Shown piece after piece: positions 16,027 to 25,954 of a DNA stretch of 64,000 nt. This stretch comes from Mesorhizobium sp. M2A.F.Ca.ET.046.03.2.1 (lineage in GTDB: Bacteria; Pseudomonadota; Alphaproteobacteria; Rhizobiales; Rhizobiaceae). The stretch's first letter is position 1. Each line of letters starts with the position of its first letter. The notes under the pieces were generated by a model, which saw nothing but the letters and a program-made list of their open reading frames with translations, did not search any database and was not told the DNA's origin. Made by a program: the position numbers and the translations under genes. The stretch covers positions 3,534,001 through 3,598,000 of the forward strand of contig NZ_CP034449.1 in NCBI RefSeq assembly GCF_003952425.1. The letters are read 5' to 3'.

Positions 16027-18473
16027 CCGCCAAAGCCATTCCCGCCAAAGCAAGAGCGGTCATCATCGGTGGCGGCGTTTCCGGCTGCTCCGTCGCCTAT
16101 CACCTGGCCAAACTCGGCTGGACCGACATCGTGCTTCTGGAGCGCAAGCAGCTGACGTCAGGCACGACATGGCATGCCGCCGGCCTGATCGGCCAGTTGC
16201 GCGGCTCGCAGAACATGACCCGGCTGGCGAAATATTCCGCCGACCTCTACGTCAAGCTGGAAGCCGAGACCGAGGTCGGCACCGGCATGCGCCAGGTCGG
16301 TTCGATCACCGTGGCGCTGACCGAGGAGCGCAAGCACGAGATCTACAGGCAAGCATCGCTGGCGCGTGCCTTCGATGTCGATGTCCGCGAGATTTCTCCC
16401 AATGAAGTCAAGCAGATGTATCCGCATCTGAATGTCTCGGACGTCGTCGGCGCCGTGCATCTGCCGCTCGACGGCCAGTGCGACCCCGCAAACATCGCCA
16501 TGGCGCTGGCCAAGGGCGCGCGCCAGCGCGGCGCCACCATCGTCGAGAACGTAAAGGTCACCAAGGTCCATACCAGGGCCGGCCGCGTCACCGGCGTGTC
16601 CTGGGCGCAAGGCGAAGAGCAAGGCACGATCGAGGCCGACATCGTCGTCAATTGCGCCGGCATGTGGGCGCGCGAACTGGGAGCGCAGAACGGCGTCACC
16701 ATCCCGCTACACGCCTGCGAGCATTTTTATCTCGTCACCGAGCCGATCCCCGGCCTCACCCGTCTGCCGGTGCTGCGGGTGCCGGACGAGTGCGCCTACT
16801 ACAAGGAAGACGCCGGCAAGATGATGCTGGGCGCCTTCGAGCCGGTGGCCAAGCCGTGGGGCATGGACGGCATAAGCGAGGATTTCTGCTTCGACCAACT
16901 GCCTGAGGACATGGAGCATTTCGAGCCGATCCTCGAAATGGGCGTCAACCGCATGCCGATGCTGGCGACCGCCGGCATCCACACCTTCTTCAACGGTCCG
17001 GAGAGTTTTACGCCCGATGACCGCTACTATCTCGGTGAGGCGCCGGAGCTGTCCGGCTACTGGATGGCGACCGGCTACAATTCGATCGGCATCGTCTCCT
17101 CCGGCGGCGCCGGCATGGCGCTGGCGCAGTGGATCAATGACGGCGAAGCGCCCTTCGACCTGTGGGAGGTCGACATCCGCCGCGCCCAGCCATTCCAGAA
17201 GAACCGACGCTATCTCAAGGAGCGCGTCTCCGAGACGCTCGGCCTGCTCTATGCCGACCATTTCCCCTATCGGCAGATGGCGACCTCGAGGAATGTCCGC
17301 CGCTCGCCCCTGCATGAGCATCTGAAGGCGCGCGGCGCGGTGTTCGGCGAAGTCGCCGGCTGGGAGCGCGCCAACTGGTTCGCACGCGAGGGCCAGGAGC
17401 GCGAATACCGCTATTCCTGGAAGCGGCAGAACTGGTTCGACAACCAGCGCGAGGAACACCTCGCGGTCCGAAACAAGGTCGGCCTGTTCGACATGACCTC
17501 GTTCGGCAAGATCCGTGTCGAAGGCCGCGACGCCTGTGCCTTCCTCCAGAAGCTCTGCGCCAACGACATGGACGTCGCGCCGGGCAAGATCGTCTACACC
17601 CAGATGCTCAACCAACGCGGCGGCATCGAGAGCGACCTGACGGTCTCGCGCCTGTCGGAGACGGCGTTCTTCCTCGTCGTCCCAGGCGCCACGCTGCAGC
17701 GTGACCTCGCCTGGCTGCGCCGCCATGTCGGCGGGCAGTTCGTTGTCGTCACCGACGTAACGGCGGCCGAAAGCGTGCTCTGTCTCATGGGTCCGGATGC
17801 GCGAAAGCTGATCCAGAAGGTCAGCCCGAACGATTTCTCCAATGAGAAAAATCCGTTCGGCACATTCCAGGAGATCGAGATCGGCATGGGCCTGGCCCGC
17901 GCCCACCGCGTCACCTATGTCGGCGAGCTCGGCTGGGAACTCTATGTCTCGACCGACCAGGCAGCACACGTTTTCGAAGCGATCGACGAGGCCGGTGCCG
18001 ATGTCGGCCTGAAACTCTGCGGCCTGCACACGCTGGATTCCTGCCGCATCGAAAAGGCTTTCCGGCATTTCGGCCACGACATCACCGACGAGGACAATGT
18101 GCTGGAGGCCGGCCTCGGCTTCGCGGTGAAGACCGCCAAGGGCGACTTCATCGGCCGCGATGCCGTGCTGCGCAAAAAGGAAGCCGGCCTGTCACGCCGG
18201 CTCGTCCAGTTCCGGCTTAAGGATCCAGAGCCCCTGCTCTTCCATAACGAGGCGATCCTGCGCGACGGCAAGATCGTCGGTCCGATCACATCAGGCAATT
18301 ACGGCCATCACCTCGGCGGCGCGGTAGGGCTGGGTTATGTGCCATGCCGGGGCGAGAGCGAGGCCGATGTGCTGGCTTCATCCTACGAGATCGAAATCGC
18401 CGGCGAACGCTTCGCGGCGGAAGCATCGTTGAAGCCGATGTACGATCCGAAGGCTGAAAAAGTGCGGGCCTGA
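16023..18473 (+). CDS. FAD-dependent demethylating dehydrogenase with GcvT domain (DMGDH/sarcosine dehydrogenase type)
   Basis: An 816-residue two-domain flavoenzyme. Residues about 10-370 are a DAO-type FAD domain (AVIIGGGVSGCSVAYHLAKL) with TSGTTWHAAGL, whose His51 is the covalent-flavin position of dimethylglycine and sarcosine dehydrogenases. Residues about 430-800 are the GcvT/aminomethyltransferase folate domain (VGLFDMTSFGKIRVEG; YVGELGWELYV; GNYGHHLGGAVGLGYV). It would oxidise an N-methyl amine and pass the one-carbon unit to tetrahydrofolate. Higher-GC, well-codon-biased DNA distinguishes it from the neighbouring debris. Confidence 0.9.
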   Translation: MTAKAIPAKARAVIIGGGVSGCSVAYHLAKLGWTDIVLLERKQLTSGTTWHAAGLIGQLRGSQNMTRLAKYSADLYVKLEAETEVGTGMRQVGSITVALTEERKHEIYRQASLARAFDVDVREISPNEVKQMYPHLNVSDVVGAVHLPLDGQCDPANIAMALAKGARQRGATIVENVKVTKVHTRAGRVTGVSWAQGEEQGTIEADIVVNCAGMWARELGAQNGVTIPLHACEHFYLVTEPIPGLTRLPVLRVPDECAYYKEDAGKMMLGAFEPVAKPWGMDGISEDFCFDQLPEDMEHFEPILEMGVNRMPMLATAGIHTFFNGPESFTPDDRYYLGEAPELSGYWMATGYNSIGIVSSGGAGMALAQWINDGEAPFDLWEVDIRRAQPFQKNRRYLKERVSETLGLLYADHFPYRQMATSRNVRRSPLHEHLKARGAVFGEVAGWERANWFAREGQEREYRYSWKRQNWFDNQREEHLAVRNKVGLFDMTSFGKIRVEGRDACAFLQKLCANDMDVAPGKIVYTQMLNQRGGIESDLTVSRLSETAFFLVVPGATLQRDLAWLRRHVGGQFVVVTDVTAAESVLCLMGPDARKLIQKVSPNDFSNEKNPFGTFQEIEIGMGLARAHRVTYVGELGWELYVSTDQAAHVFEAIDEAGADVGLKLCGLHTLDSCRIEKAFRHFGHDITDEDNVLEAGLGFAVKTAKGDFIGRDAVLRKKEAGLSRRLVQFRLKDPEPLLFHNEAILRDGKIVGPITSGNYGHHLGGAVGLGYVPCRGESEADVLASSYEIEIAGERFAAEASLKPMYDPKAEKVRA

Positions 18474-18975
18474 GTTACAAACACCTATAGGAATGAGTGG
18501 ATAGCTGCGCAACGCGTCTTCGCAAGGGATGCAGCTTCGATACGTAACGCGAGCAATTATACGTCAAGCGTCTAGGTGTCCGTATCCCCAATGCCGTCTC
18601 TTGTTGGGAGACCTTGAAAGTAGTGATGCTGGCCAAGGCCCGAGAGATATCAGCCCTAACCGCGGTGGAGCGGCTCAAGGCCTTGTAGGCAGACGTCCTC
18701 AGTACCGGTCCCTACGATCGACCACAGCCGTGGGTGGGTGGCAAGTCTTCAATAGGACCAATTTAAATGTGTCAGATCGGCGGTGGTAAAATGGGCGTGC
18801 GGATTTAAAGCCCGTTGCGTCCACCGCGCGTGGATCGCCCGGGCGGAACGTAAGTCATCGCCGCGAAAGGGCGACGGCGGGGTCCTTCACGAAAGTAGTT
18901 TCAGACTGTTCAGCATGCAGGGCGCCGGGGCACTGCGCGAGCACTTCTACTAAGCACGGGACAAGGTCGGTTCGC
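18474..18975. other. intergenic region between convergent genes, nothing recognised
   Basis: About 500 bp between the end of the FAD-GcvT gene and the end of the minus-strand proV. No frame has recognisable similarity, no convincing terminator hairpin or RNA gene was seen, and the repeat families are absent. Confidence 0.4.
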
Positions 18976-20169
18976 TCATTTCTTGCCTTCGTCGCTGTGA
19001 GCAGAGAGCGCAGCTGTGTCCATATCGATTGATCTTCCAGAGCTTGTTGGGCGGATTGAGGGGGCAGAGCTGCCCCCGTACTGGCAAATTTTTCCCGATT
19101 TCAAACCACTCACGGCCTTGGGGCTCGATATCACGCCTTGAATTCCTGAAAACAGGGCGCGCCGGGTGACGACGCCCGCCGGCTCGCTGCCGTCATAGAC
19201 TGCGATCAGATCGCCGCCATCCGCAGCGGTGCTGATCACAGCGGAGAGCTTGTCAGTGGTTTGCACGCGGGGGAGCGCTTGGAATTTCTTTTCAGAAAGC
19301 GTCGCTATGCTGTCCCGCGGCTGCATGATCTTCCTGGCAGTGACGAGATTGAGCAGCGAAATGCCTGAGACGAAATCAGCGACATAGCGGTCCTTGGGCG
19401 CGGTTACGATGTCTTCCGGCGTTCCCACTTGAACGAACTTACCATCCTTCATGATCGCAATACGATCGCCCAGGCGAATGGCTTCGTCGAGGTCGTGTGT
19501 GATAAACACCGTTGTTTTCTGGACGACCTTCGCGAGGTCTAGGAACTGCTGTTGGAGTTGGCGGCGGATCAACGGGTCGAGCGCTGAGAACGGCTCGTCC
19601 AGTAACAGGATCTGCGGGTCTGCCGCCATGGCACGGGCAAGCCCCACCCGCTGCTTCATCCCGCCCGAGAGCTCGTCCGGGTAACGCTCGCCCCAACCGC
19701 TCAAGTCAACGAGCTTGAGGTTTTCTTCCGCCACGCGGCGGCACTCCTTGCGTGATTTGCCTCGGAGTTCGAGACTGAGGGAAACATTGTCGTAGACGGT
19801 GCGGTGCGGCAGCAGCGCCATGTGCTGGAAGACCATGCCGACCGTCTCTGAGCGAAGGGTCCGGAGTTCAGACGGCGAAAGTTTGTTGATGGCATTTCCG
19901 CCGATCCGAACCTCGCCTGCGGTTGGTTCGATCAGCCGATTGAGATGGCGGACAAGCGTCGATTTCCCTGAGCCGGACAGCCCCATGATGCAAAAGATCT
20001 CGCCGGGCTCGACCGAGAAGGACACATCGGCCACACCCAGAACGCAATCGAATTCTTCAAGGACTTGCCTCTTGCTGAACCCGCGATCGCGGGCCGCCGC
20101 GAGGGCTTTCCCTTTGCGCGTCCCGAAAATTTTCCACAAGCCGGAACAGACGATGGCGGGTATAGTCAT
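18976..20169 (-). CDS. proV: glycine betaine/proline ABC transporter ATP-binding protein
   Basis: A 397-residue ProV/OpuAA-type ATPase. Walker A GLSGSGKSTLVRHLNRLIEP, the signature LSGGMKQRVGLARAMA and Walker B ILLLDEPFSALDPL are intact; the N-terminal extension and the C-terminal CBS-like region (DKLSAVISTAADGGDLIAVY) are typical of the family. It energises uptake of quaternary ammonium compounds. It is the last gene of a minus-strand unit mttB-SBP-proW-proX-proV, separated from proX by a strong hairpin. Confidence 0.93.
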   Translation of the reverse strand: MTIPAIVCSGLWKIFGTRKGKALAAARDRGFSKRQVLEEFDCVLGVADVSFSVEPGEIFCIMGLSGSGKSTLVRHLNRLIEPTAGEVRIGGNAINKLSPSELRTLRSETVGMVFQHMALLPHRTVYDNVSLSLELRGKSRKECRRVAEENLKLVDLSGWGERYPDELSGGMKQRVGLARAMAADPQILLLDEPFSALDPLIRRQLQQQFLDLAKVVQKTTVFITHDLDEAIRLGDRIAIMKDGKFVQVGTPEDIVTAPKDRYVADFVSGISLLNLVTARKIMQPRDSIATLSEKKFQALPRVQTTDKLSAVISTAADGGDLIAVYDGSEPAGVVTRRALFSGIQGVISSPKAVSGLKSGKICQYGGSSAPSIRPTSSGRSIDMDTAALSAHSDEGKK

Positions 20170-20213
20170 GTGCGGAACTCTCGATAGTGTGTTGTGCCTA
20201 TCTTCAGACCGTA

Positions 20214-20240
20214 ATCGGCCGGCGGATGCCGCCGGCCGAT
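20214..20240. other. strong intercistronic hairpin between proX and proV
   Basis: ATCGGCCGGCGG and its exact complement CCGCCGGCCGAT flank only three bases, a 12-bp GC-rich stem (13 with the adjoining A-T). There is no following T-run on the transcribed strand, so it more likely stabilises the upstream proX message or attenuates proV than acts as a full terminator. Confidence 0.65.
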
Positions 20241-20255
20241 TTAAACCTCAGAGCC

Positions 20256-21227
20256 TCACTTGGCGGCCTTGGCTTCAGCGATCCACTTTTCCCAATCAGC
20301 GTGGTGAGCGGCGATCCAGTCGGTTGCGTGTTTCATGATCTGCTCGTTGCTCTTTTCACCATTGGCAACCTTTTGATTTTCCGCGTTGACGTCCGCAATC
20401 GGGATCTGCACGAGCTCAAAGAATTTCTTGGCTTTCGGGTTGGCTTTCAGCCAAGTCGTATTGGCGATGATCTTCTGGTCGTTCACGGCGAAGCCAAGAT
20501 TCCCGAGGCCTTCAACAACTGTGTTGCCGGTCTCCGCGTCAGGAAGAGAGGTGTTCTTGACGTTGAGCCAGACAACCTCCTTGCCTGGGCGGAGAATGGC
20601 AGATACCCACAGCGGCGTCCAAGTGTAGTACAGTGTCGGCTTGCCAGCCTTGATGCGTTCGATCGCGTCAGGAATGATGGCGAAATAGCCGCCTTGCTTT
20701 TCCTCGACGGTATCACGCAGGCCATAGGCGTCGAGCTGATGCTCGATCACGCGTTCGCAGCCCCACCCCGGTTCGCAACCGTAGAGGTCTGCCTTTCCAT
20801 TCCCGTCGATGTCGAAAAGCTTGGCCTTCTCGGGATCCTTGAGGTCCTCAAGATACTTGATGCCAGTGGCGTCGGCCGTTTTCTTATCGATCAGATAGCC
20901 CTGCAGGCTGTTCTTGATTAGGGTGCCGACGCTCATCAGCTTTTCATCGCCGCCTGATGCTTTCCAGAAAGTGTCGTGAAGCGGAACCCAGTGCACCGCA
21001 TAAAAGGTGAGATCGCCGTTAGCTACAGCGGTATGCGCCAGCTGAACTTGAACCTGGGTCAGGTCAGCTATGTTATAGCCGAGCTCCTTGAGACCCTCAT
21101 CCACGACAAATGTCTGGAACAGCTCTTCTGTCGCTCCGCTCCAGGCCGGCATGACCTGATCTGCCATTGCCGGCACCGCATAGCCAGCCATCACGGCCAT
21201 GGCCAGCGCCACACATTTTATCTTCAT
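20256..21227 (-). CDS. proX: glycine betaine/proline ABC transporter substrate-binding protein
   Basis: A 323-residue periplasmic binding protein of the ProX/OpuAC type. The signal peptide MKIKCVALAMAVMAGYAVPAMA ends in AMA. Motifs include WSGATEELFQTFVVDEGL, VHWVPLHDTFWK and YYTWTPLWVSAIL, whose Trp/Tyr content fits a cation-pi cage for quaternary ammonium ligands. It lies 28 bp after proW. The exact ligand (glycine betaine, proline betaine or similar) cannot be told from sequence alone. Confidence 0.9.
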   Translation of the reverse strand: MKIKCVALAMAVMAGYAVPAMADQVMPAWSGATEELFQTFVVDEGLKELGYNIADLTQVQVQLAHTAVANGDLTFYAVHWVPLHDTFWKASGGDEKLMSVGTLIKNSLQGYLIDKKTADATGIKYLEDLKDPEKAKLFDIDGNGKADLYGCEPGWGCERVIEHQLDAYGLRDTVEEKQGGYFAIIPDAIERIKAGKPTLYYTWTPLWVSAILRPGKEVVWLNVKNTSLPDAETGNTVVEGLGNLGFAVNDQKIIANTTWLKANPKAKKFFELVQIPIADVNAENQKVANGEKSNEQIMKHATDWIAAHHADWEKWIAEAKAAK

Positions 21228-21254
21228 CGTTTCCTCCCTGTGTGAGCAAATTGC

Positions 21255-22187
21255 TCAGCTTCTGTGACTAGTTGTTAAGGTGACGGCCCTGAAAAGTCCC
21301 ACCGGACCTTGATGCCAGAGCTCGCCCGGCCTTCGCTTCTGTGTCGACAGCGAATGCGTGAAGCGATCCAGCACGATGGCCAGCGCGACGATGCCCAGGC
21401 CCCCGACTGTCGCCAAACCCACATCAAGACGGCCTATGCCGCGCAGCACCGTCTGGCCCAGTCCACCAACAGCGATCATCGAACCGATGACCACCATCGA
21501 TAGCGACATCATCAGCGTCTGGTTGATGCCGGCCATGACGGTGGGTAGCGCAAGCGGCAGCTGAGCCTTCCACAGAAGCTGACGCTCCGTAGCGCCGAAG
21601 GCGCGCATGGCTTCGATCACCTCTTCCGGTACCTGCCGTATGCCGAGGTTCGTAAGGCGGATCAGCGGCGCAACCGCAAAAATTACCGTAACGATCACGC
21701 CCGGCACGTTGCCGATACCGAAGAGCATCACAATGGGAACCAGGTAGACGAACGCTGGAATGGTCTGCATCCCGTCAAGGATCGGACGCATCACCACAAA
21801 TACTCGCTCGCTCCGCGCCGCCCAGATACCGAGCGGAATGCCAAGCATCACCGCTACGACGAGCGAAGTCAGCACAATTGAAAGCGTCGTCATGGCGTCC
21901 TGCCAGACGCCGATGAGACCCATAAAGATGAGAGCGCCGACGATAACCCCGGCGACCTTCCGTCCGCCGAACTGCCAAGCCGCCAGGCCCGCAACGATGA
22001 TCATCACGACCGGAGGAACCGAATGGAGCGCTATGCCGAACCACTGCAGTAGAAGGTCGAAGGGCGCCTTGACCGATTGAAAGAACGGCCTGTAGTGATC
22101 AACAACCCAGCGCAGCCCGATAGTCATCCAATCAGCGAGAGGGATTACCCCGCACTCAAAAGGATCTAGTATTCCGCACTTACCCAT
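21255..22187 (-). CDS. proW: glycine betaine/proline ABC transporter permease
   Basis: A 310-residue inner-membrane permease with about six to seven hydrophobic helices and the ABC permease EAA loop (EEVIEAMRAFGATERQLLWKAQLPLALPTVMAGI). The sequence GIPLGIWAARSERVFVVMRPILDGMQTIP is typical ProW. It follows the orphan peptide-type binding protein by about 307 bp and precedes proX. No start-deciding ribosome site is obvious; ATG 22187 is the first in frame. Confidence 0.92.
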   Translation of the reverse strand: MGKCGILDPFECGVIPLADWMTIGLRWVVDHYRPFFQSVKAPFDLLLQWFGIALHSVPPVVMIIVAGLAAWQFGGRKVAGVIVGALIFMGLIGVWQDAMTTLSIVLTSLVVAVMLGIPLGIWAARSERVFVVMRPILDGMQTIPAFVYLVPIVMLFGIGNVPGVIVTVIFAVAPLIRLTNLGIRQVPEEVIEAMRAFGATERQLLWKAQLPLALPTVMAGINQTLMMSLSMVVIGSMIAVGGLGQTVLRGIGRLDVGLATVGGLGIVALAIVLDRFTHSLSTQKRRPGELWHQGPVGLFRAVTLTTSHRS

Positions 22188-22494
22188 GTTGCTGTTCTCC
22201 AGAAGCTTTCTCGCTCGAAAACTTGCTACGCCACCAGGGTCCAGGGGAATATCGCGGCGTCGCGCTAAAGTTAGTTGTGTGCAATAGGTGCTCCGGATTC
22301 CGCAAGGCCCTACGGCAGGTAGAGCTACTCTTCTATTCCTGAGCAGGTCGCACCGTTACCGACAGATGCGCAGTTCTCCCTGCTTCATGGTGCCATCATC
22401 CAGACTTCACCGTCCTGTTCACCCGACGACGTCCATCTGGACACCACGCTCCGGACCAGGCCTGCCCTCCAGTCGGCGTGCTCGACTGGAGCCT
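22188..22494. other. intercistronic gap with hairpin between SBP and proW
   Basis: A 307-bp space without a gene. Just after the SBP stop, CTCCAGTCG and CGACTGGAG (22467-22491) form a perfect 9-bp stem with a 7-nt loop. It may end or process the mttB-SBP message ahead of proWXV. Confidence 0.5.
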
Positions 22495-24144
22495 TCAGGC
22501 GGCGAGCCAGACGTTCTGCAGATCCATTTGAAACGTCGGGTGAATTACGTAGTTCTGGACCTTTTTGTTCATGTGACCGAAGAGGCTTTGCCAGAACGGC
22601 TGGATGATCACTCCGGAGTCCTGCAACACGTCCTCGATGTTCTTCATAAACTCTTTGCGCTCGGCAGCGTCACTCACGGAGAAGGCCTTCTTGAGCTTGG
22701 CGTCAAACTCGGGGTTTGAATAAGCGGTCTCATTCCAGGCTTCGCCAGTGCGATAGGCCAATGCAAGAACCTGAACGCCGAGGGGGCGCATGTACCAGAC
22801 GGTCAGCGAATATGGGTACTTTGACCAGTCATTCCAGAATGTCGAACCCGGAAGCACAGTACGTTTGACCTTGAAACCGGCCTCGCGCAGCTGGGCCGCG
22901 ATGGCGTCCCCGGTGTTTTTCTGCCAATCCTCGTCGATCGAGATCAACTCATGCTCGAAGTCTGTATGTCCGGATTGAGCAATGAGTTTCCTCGCGCCCT
23001 CTACGTTCCGGCTCTTTTTGGGCAGAGCATAATATTCCGGATGAATTGGGCTGACGTGATGGTTTTCGCCGACCGTTCCCCGCCCTGCATAGCCGAGTTG
23101 AAGGACAGCGTTGTTATCGACCGCCATCTGCAGCGCGTTTCGGACCTTCTTGTCGTCATATGGTTTGTGGGCGGTGTTGGTGCGGCACACGAGCGTCGTT
23201 GCCGTTGCGACTTCCGATTTTACCAGGTCCATCTTGTCCAGAATGTCGATGAAGTCAGCCGGAGTCTCCAGATTGAGATCGACCTCCCCGGACTCGAAAG
23301 CAGCCACCGTCGCCTGGAAGTCGGTCCCATAATCGACGAACTGCACGCCATCGAGCAACGCCTCGCCGCCCCACCACTTGCCATCCTGCCGGCGTTTGAC
23401 TTCAGCCTTGCTGCCGACCAAGTAGGATACCAGTTCAAATGGACCCGTCCCAATCGGCTTCGTGACTGGGTCGGCGCCGCCGGCATCGAAACTGGGGTGG
23501 ACGATCAGCCCGGGATAGTCGGTGAAATTCGCGATTATGGCGATGTCGGGGTCGCTTAGCTCGAGTTTGACGGTATAATCATCGACCTTGACGATCGCTC
23601 CATCTCTCGCCTTGCCGTTCTTGGCATCGATAAGCCCCCCGACACGAGCGGCCATCGAGTTGCCCGAGACGCCCTTCTCGCACCACCGGGTTATGTTGAA
23701 GATTACGTCATCGGCGTCGAATGTATCGCCGTTGTTCCAGGTGACGCTCTTCCGGACGTGGAAGACATACTCCGTCGCGTCCTCATTGATCTCCCAGCTT
23801 TCCAGCAGAACAGGTTCGAACGTGAACTCATGTGTGTAACGGACGAGCGGCTCCAGCCAGCAACGAGAGATGTTGGCAAGTTCCACCCAGTCATAGGTAC
23901 GCGGGTCTTTCTGCGCCTTGACGGGCATTGAGACGCGCAGAATTCCGCCCTTCTTCTGTTCAGCGGCGCGCACCGATTGGGGAAATGCCACGCCGATCAG
24001 GCTATAGGCCATCGCACCCGAGGCGCCGAATGTACTTGCAAGCGCAAGGAACTCACGCCGGTCCATCGTGCCTGCTTTGACCTCGCTCGCCATCTTATCG
24101 ATGGAAGCTGGAACGCGATCCCCATTGCTTCTGAAAAACGCCAT
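22495..24144 (-). CDS. ABC transporter substrate-binding protein, SBP family 5 (peptide/nickel type), orphan
   Basis: A 549-residue DppA-like binding protein with an N-terminal twin-arginine-type signal ([14 protein letters not shown]...) and family-5 motifs ([45 protein letters not shown]). No cognate permease or ATPase genes accompany it; downstream lies proWXV, a different transporter class. It may share a permease elsewhere, for example the Dpp system at 37256-42699, or bind a bulkier betaine conjugate. It follows mttB by 59 bp, so the two are probably co-transcribed. Confidence 0.88.
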   Translation of the reverse strand: MAFFRSNGDRVPASIDKMASEVKAGTMDRREFLALASTFGASGAMAYSLIGVAFPQSVRAAEQKKGGILRVSMPVKAQKDPRTYDWVELANISRCWLEPLVRYTHEFTFEPVLLESWEINEDATEYVFHVRKSVTWNNGDTFDADDVIFNITRWCEKGVSGNSMAARVGGLIDAKNGKARDGAIVKVDDYTVKLELSDPDIAIIANFTDYPGLIVHPSFDAGGADPVTKPIGTGPFELVSYLVGSKAEVKRRQDGKWWGGEALLDGVQFVDYGTDFQATVAAFESGEVDLNLETPADFIDILDKMDLVKSEVATATTLVCRTNTAHKPYDDKKVRNALQMAVDNNAVLQLGYAGRGTVGENHHVSPIHPEYYALPKKSRNVEGARKLIAQSGHTDFEHELISIDEDWQKNTGDAIAAQLREAGFKVKRTVLPGSTFWNDWSKYPYSLTVWYMRPLGVQVLALAYRTGEAWNETAYSNPEFDAKLKKAFSVSDAAERKEFMKNIEDVLQDSGVIIQPFWQSLFGHMNKKVQNYVIHPTFQMDLQNVWLAA

Positions 24145-24203
24145 GTTTCTTCTCCCTAATTTTATTGTTCCCGGTCCATTTATTCATGGGCGCCTGGCTG
24201 GAC

Positions 24204-25742
24204 TTAGGCGAGGCTCGGGGAAATATCCTCCTGGCGTTTCGCCACAAACGCATCGAGTTCCTCGCGGACGGCAGGGTCCATCGGCGGCTGCTCGTAGCTC
24301 GCGATGATTGCTGTCGCCTTCTCCCTGCAGCGCTGTGCCATGTCCTTGGAACCTTTGACCTTCCACTGCTCGTAGCTTAGGTAGTCGAGGATCTCCGGCG
24401 CGATGAACGCGTCCTTGAAGCGCTTGAGCGTGAAGGAATCTCCGAGATAGTGGCCGCCGGGTCCGATGCGGCGGACGGCTTCGAGCGCATCCTCGAAATA
24501 TTCGAATGATATGCCCCGCGCGTATTTCTCGATGAGCAGGTTCTGTTCAGCATCGGCGATGAACTTCGCCATGCAGCACACCAGACCGGCTTCATCCCAG
24601 CCGCCGGCATGCATCATAAGGTTGGAGCAGGCGCTGGCGCCGGACATGTAGGCGATGGCTGATTCATAACCGGACTGGGCATCGAAGGTTTTGGCGGAGG
24701 ATTGAGACGCAGTGGTTCGCCACGGCACGTTATAGCGCCTTGCCAGTTGTCCGATGACGGCGTTGATCAGAGTAACTTCCGGCATGCCGGACATGGGGGC
24801 GCCGCTGCGCATCGACACCGAGACGGAATATTGACCGTAGATCATCTTGGCGCCTGGCGCGGCAAGCTGAGTATAGGCCAGCGCGGCGAGCGCCTCCGCA
24901 TTCAACTGGGCGATCGTGGCGGGGATGTCGGCGGGAGTGTTGGCGGCGCCGAGCACGAATGGAGACAGCAGCACGACCTGGTTCGCGTCGGCGAAGGCGC
25001 GAAGCCCTTCCAGCATGGTCGAATCCCAGACAAGCGGCGAGTTGCCCGACACGTGACCGATCATCACCGCGTTCTGATCCATGAATGCCTTGCCATGCAC
25101 GATCTGGCCCATCGCGATCGAGTCGTCGGCACGTTGCTTTCCGGTCGTCAGACCGAAGAAAGGCATGTTGGTTTCCACCAGGCTCGAATGATTGATGTGC
25201 AGATGGCGCCATGGCACGGCGATGTCGGTCGGCTCGCAGGTGAACCCGCCCGCGATATGGAAACCGGGCAGCATCTGGGTCAGCCGGTTCATGTTCCGGA
25301 GATCCTCGATCGTGGATGCGCGCCGCACGCCCTGAAGATCGCGGATGTTTGGCGCACCCTGCATGACGCCGAAAGTCATTGTATCTGGCGCGATCTCGAA
25401 ACGCTGTGACGGATCGCGAGACGTCATTTCAAAACGGGAAGGGGCCTTGGAGATGAGATCCATGACCATGTCGGCCTCGAGGCGAACGCGGTGTTCACGG
25501 ACATCCGCCCCCGCCTCTTTCCACTGCCTGATCGCTGTCTCATCTCTGAATTCGATCCCGATCTCGCGTAGGATCGCCAGCGAAGCCTGATGAATGCGCT
25601 CAAGCTGTTCGGCGTTGACGGCCTCCACAGGTCGAATTCCGTACTTGATAGTCGAGACACGCGGCCTTCTTTCAGCCTCCCGTGCCGCAACCACCGAAGA
25701 CCGGCCTCCGCGGCGTCGGTTTGCGGGAACGTCAGTGTCCAT
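24204..25742 (-). CDS. trimethylamine methyltransferase family protein (non-pyrrolysine MttB)
   Basis: A 512-residue COG5598/MttB-family TIM-barrel methyltransferase (VKLEADMVMDLISKAP-like region, GGFTCEPTDIAVPWRHLHI, GAPMSGMPEVTLINAVIGQL, MMHAGGWDEAGLVCC). There is no in-frame amber codon, so it belongs to the non-pyrrolysine branch that includes the glycine betaine methyltransferase MtgB and others acting on proline betaine or carnitine. It should move a methyl group from a quaternary amine to a Co(I) corrinoid protein, here likely 10646-11338. The ATG at 25742 is confirmed by the conserved stub at 11523. First gene of a unit with an SBP and proWXV. Confidence 0.9.
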   Translation of the reverse strand: MDTDVPANRRRGGRSSVVAAREAERRPRVSTIKYGIRPVEAVNAEQLERIHQASLAILREIGIEFRDETAIRQWKEAGADVREHRVRLEADMVMDLISKAPSRFEMTSRDPSQRFEIAPDTMTFGVMQGAPNIRDLQGVRRASTIEDLRNMNRLTQMLPGFHIAGGFTCEPTDIAVPWRHLHINHSSLVETNMPFFGLTTGKQRADDSIAMGQIVHGKAFMDQNAVMIGHVSGNSPLVWDSTMLEGLRAFADANQVVLLSPFVLGAANTPADIPATIAQLNAEALAALAYTQLAAPGAKMIYGQYSVSVSMRSGAPMSGMPEVTLINAVIGQLARRYNVPWRTTASQSSAKTFDAQSGYESAIAYMSGASACSNLMMHAGGWDEAGLVCCMAKFIADAEQNLLIEKYARGISFEYFEDALEAVRRIGPGGHYLGDSFTLKRFKDAFIAPEILDYLSYEQWKVKGSKDMAQRCREKATAIIASYEQPPMDPAVREELDAFVAKRQEDISPSLA

Positions 25743-25836
25743 TCAGAGCCTCGCCCGCGATAGCGGAACGACCGGCGTCCCGCATTAAAACACTCGTGGC
25801 CCCGCCGTCTAAGAAGGCGTGCCGGATTTGTATCTT

Positions 25837-25912
25837 GCTGATGATAGGCGCGGGCAATAGCCTTGAGAATGCGCAAAAGGTTTCGCTAGTCTTAAACCCA
25901 CTTTATGTCCAA
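25837..25912 (-). promoter_or_regulatory. repeat A, copy 2 (mttB promoter)
   Basis: On the minus strand this copy contains AGCGAAACCTTTTGCGCATT and GCGCCTATCATCAGC. It is about 95 bp before the mttB ATG, and the homology with the corrinoid-gene leader continues to and past the start codon. Confidence 0.7.
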
Positions 25913-25954
25913 GTCCCTCGGGCGAAAGCTTTTTGCGATCCCATCACACCACTA

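Noticed and set aside
16707..18077. Long minus-strand ORF of 456 codons inside the FAD-GcvT gene
   Set aside because: It is fully antisense to a well-supported flavoenzyme gene and reflects high GC codon bias.
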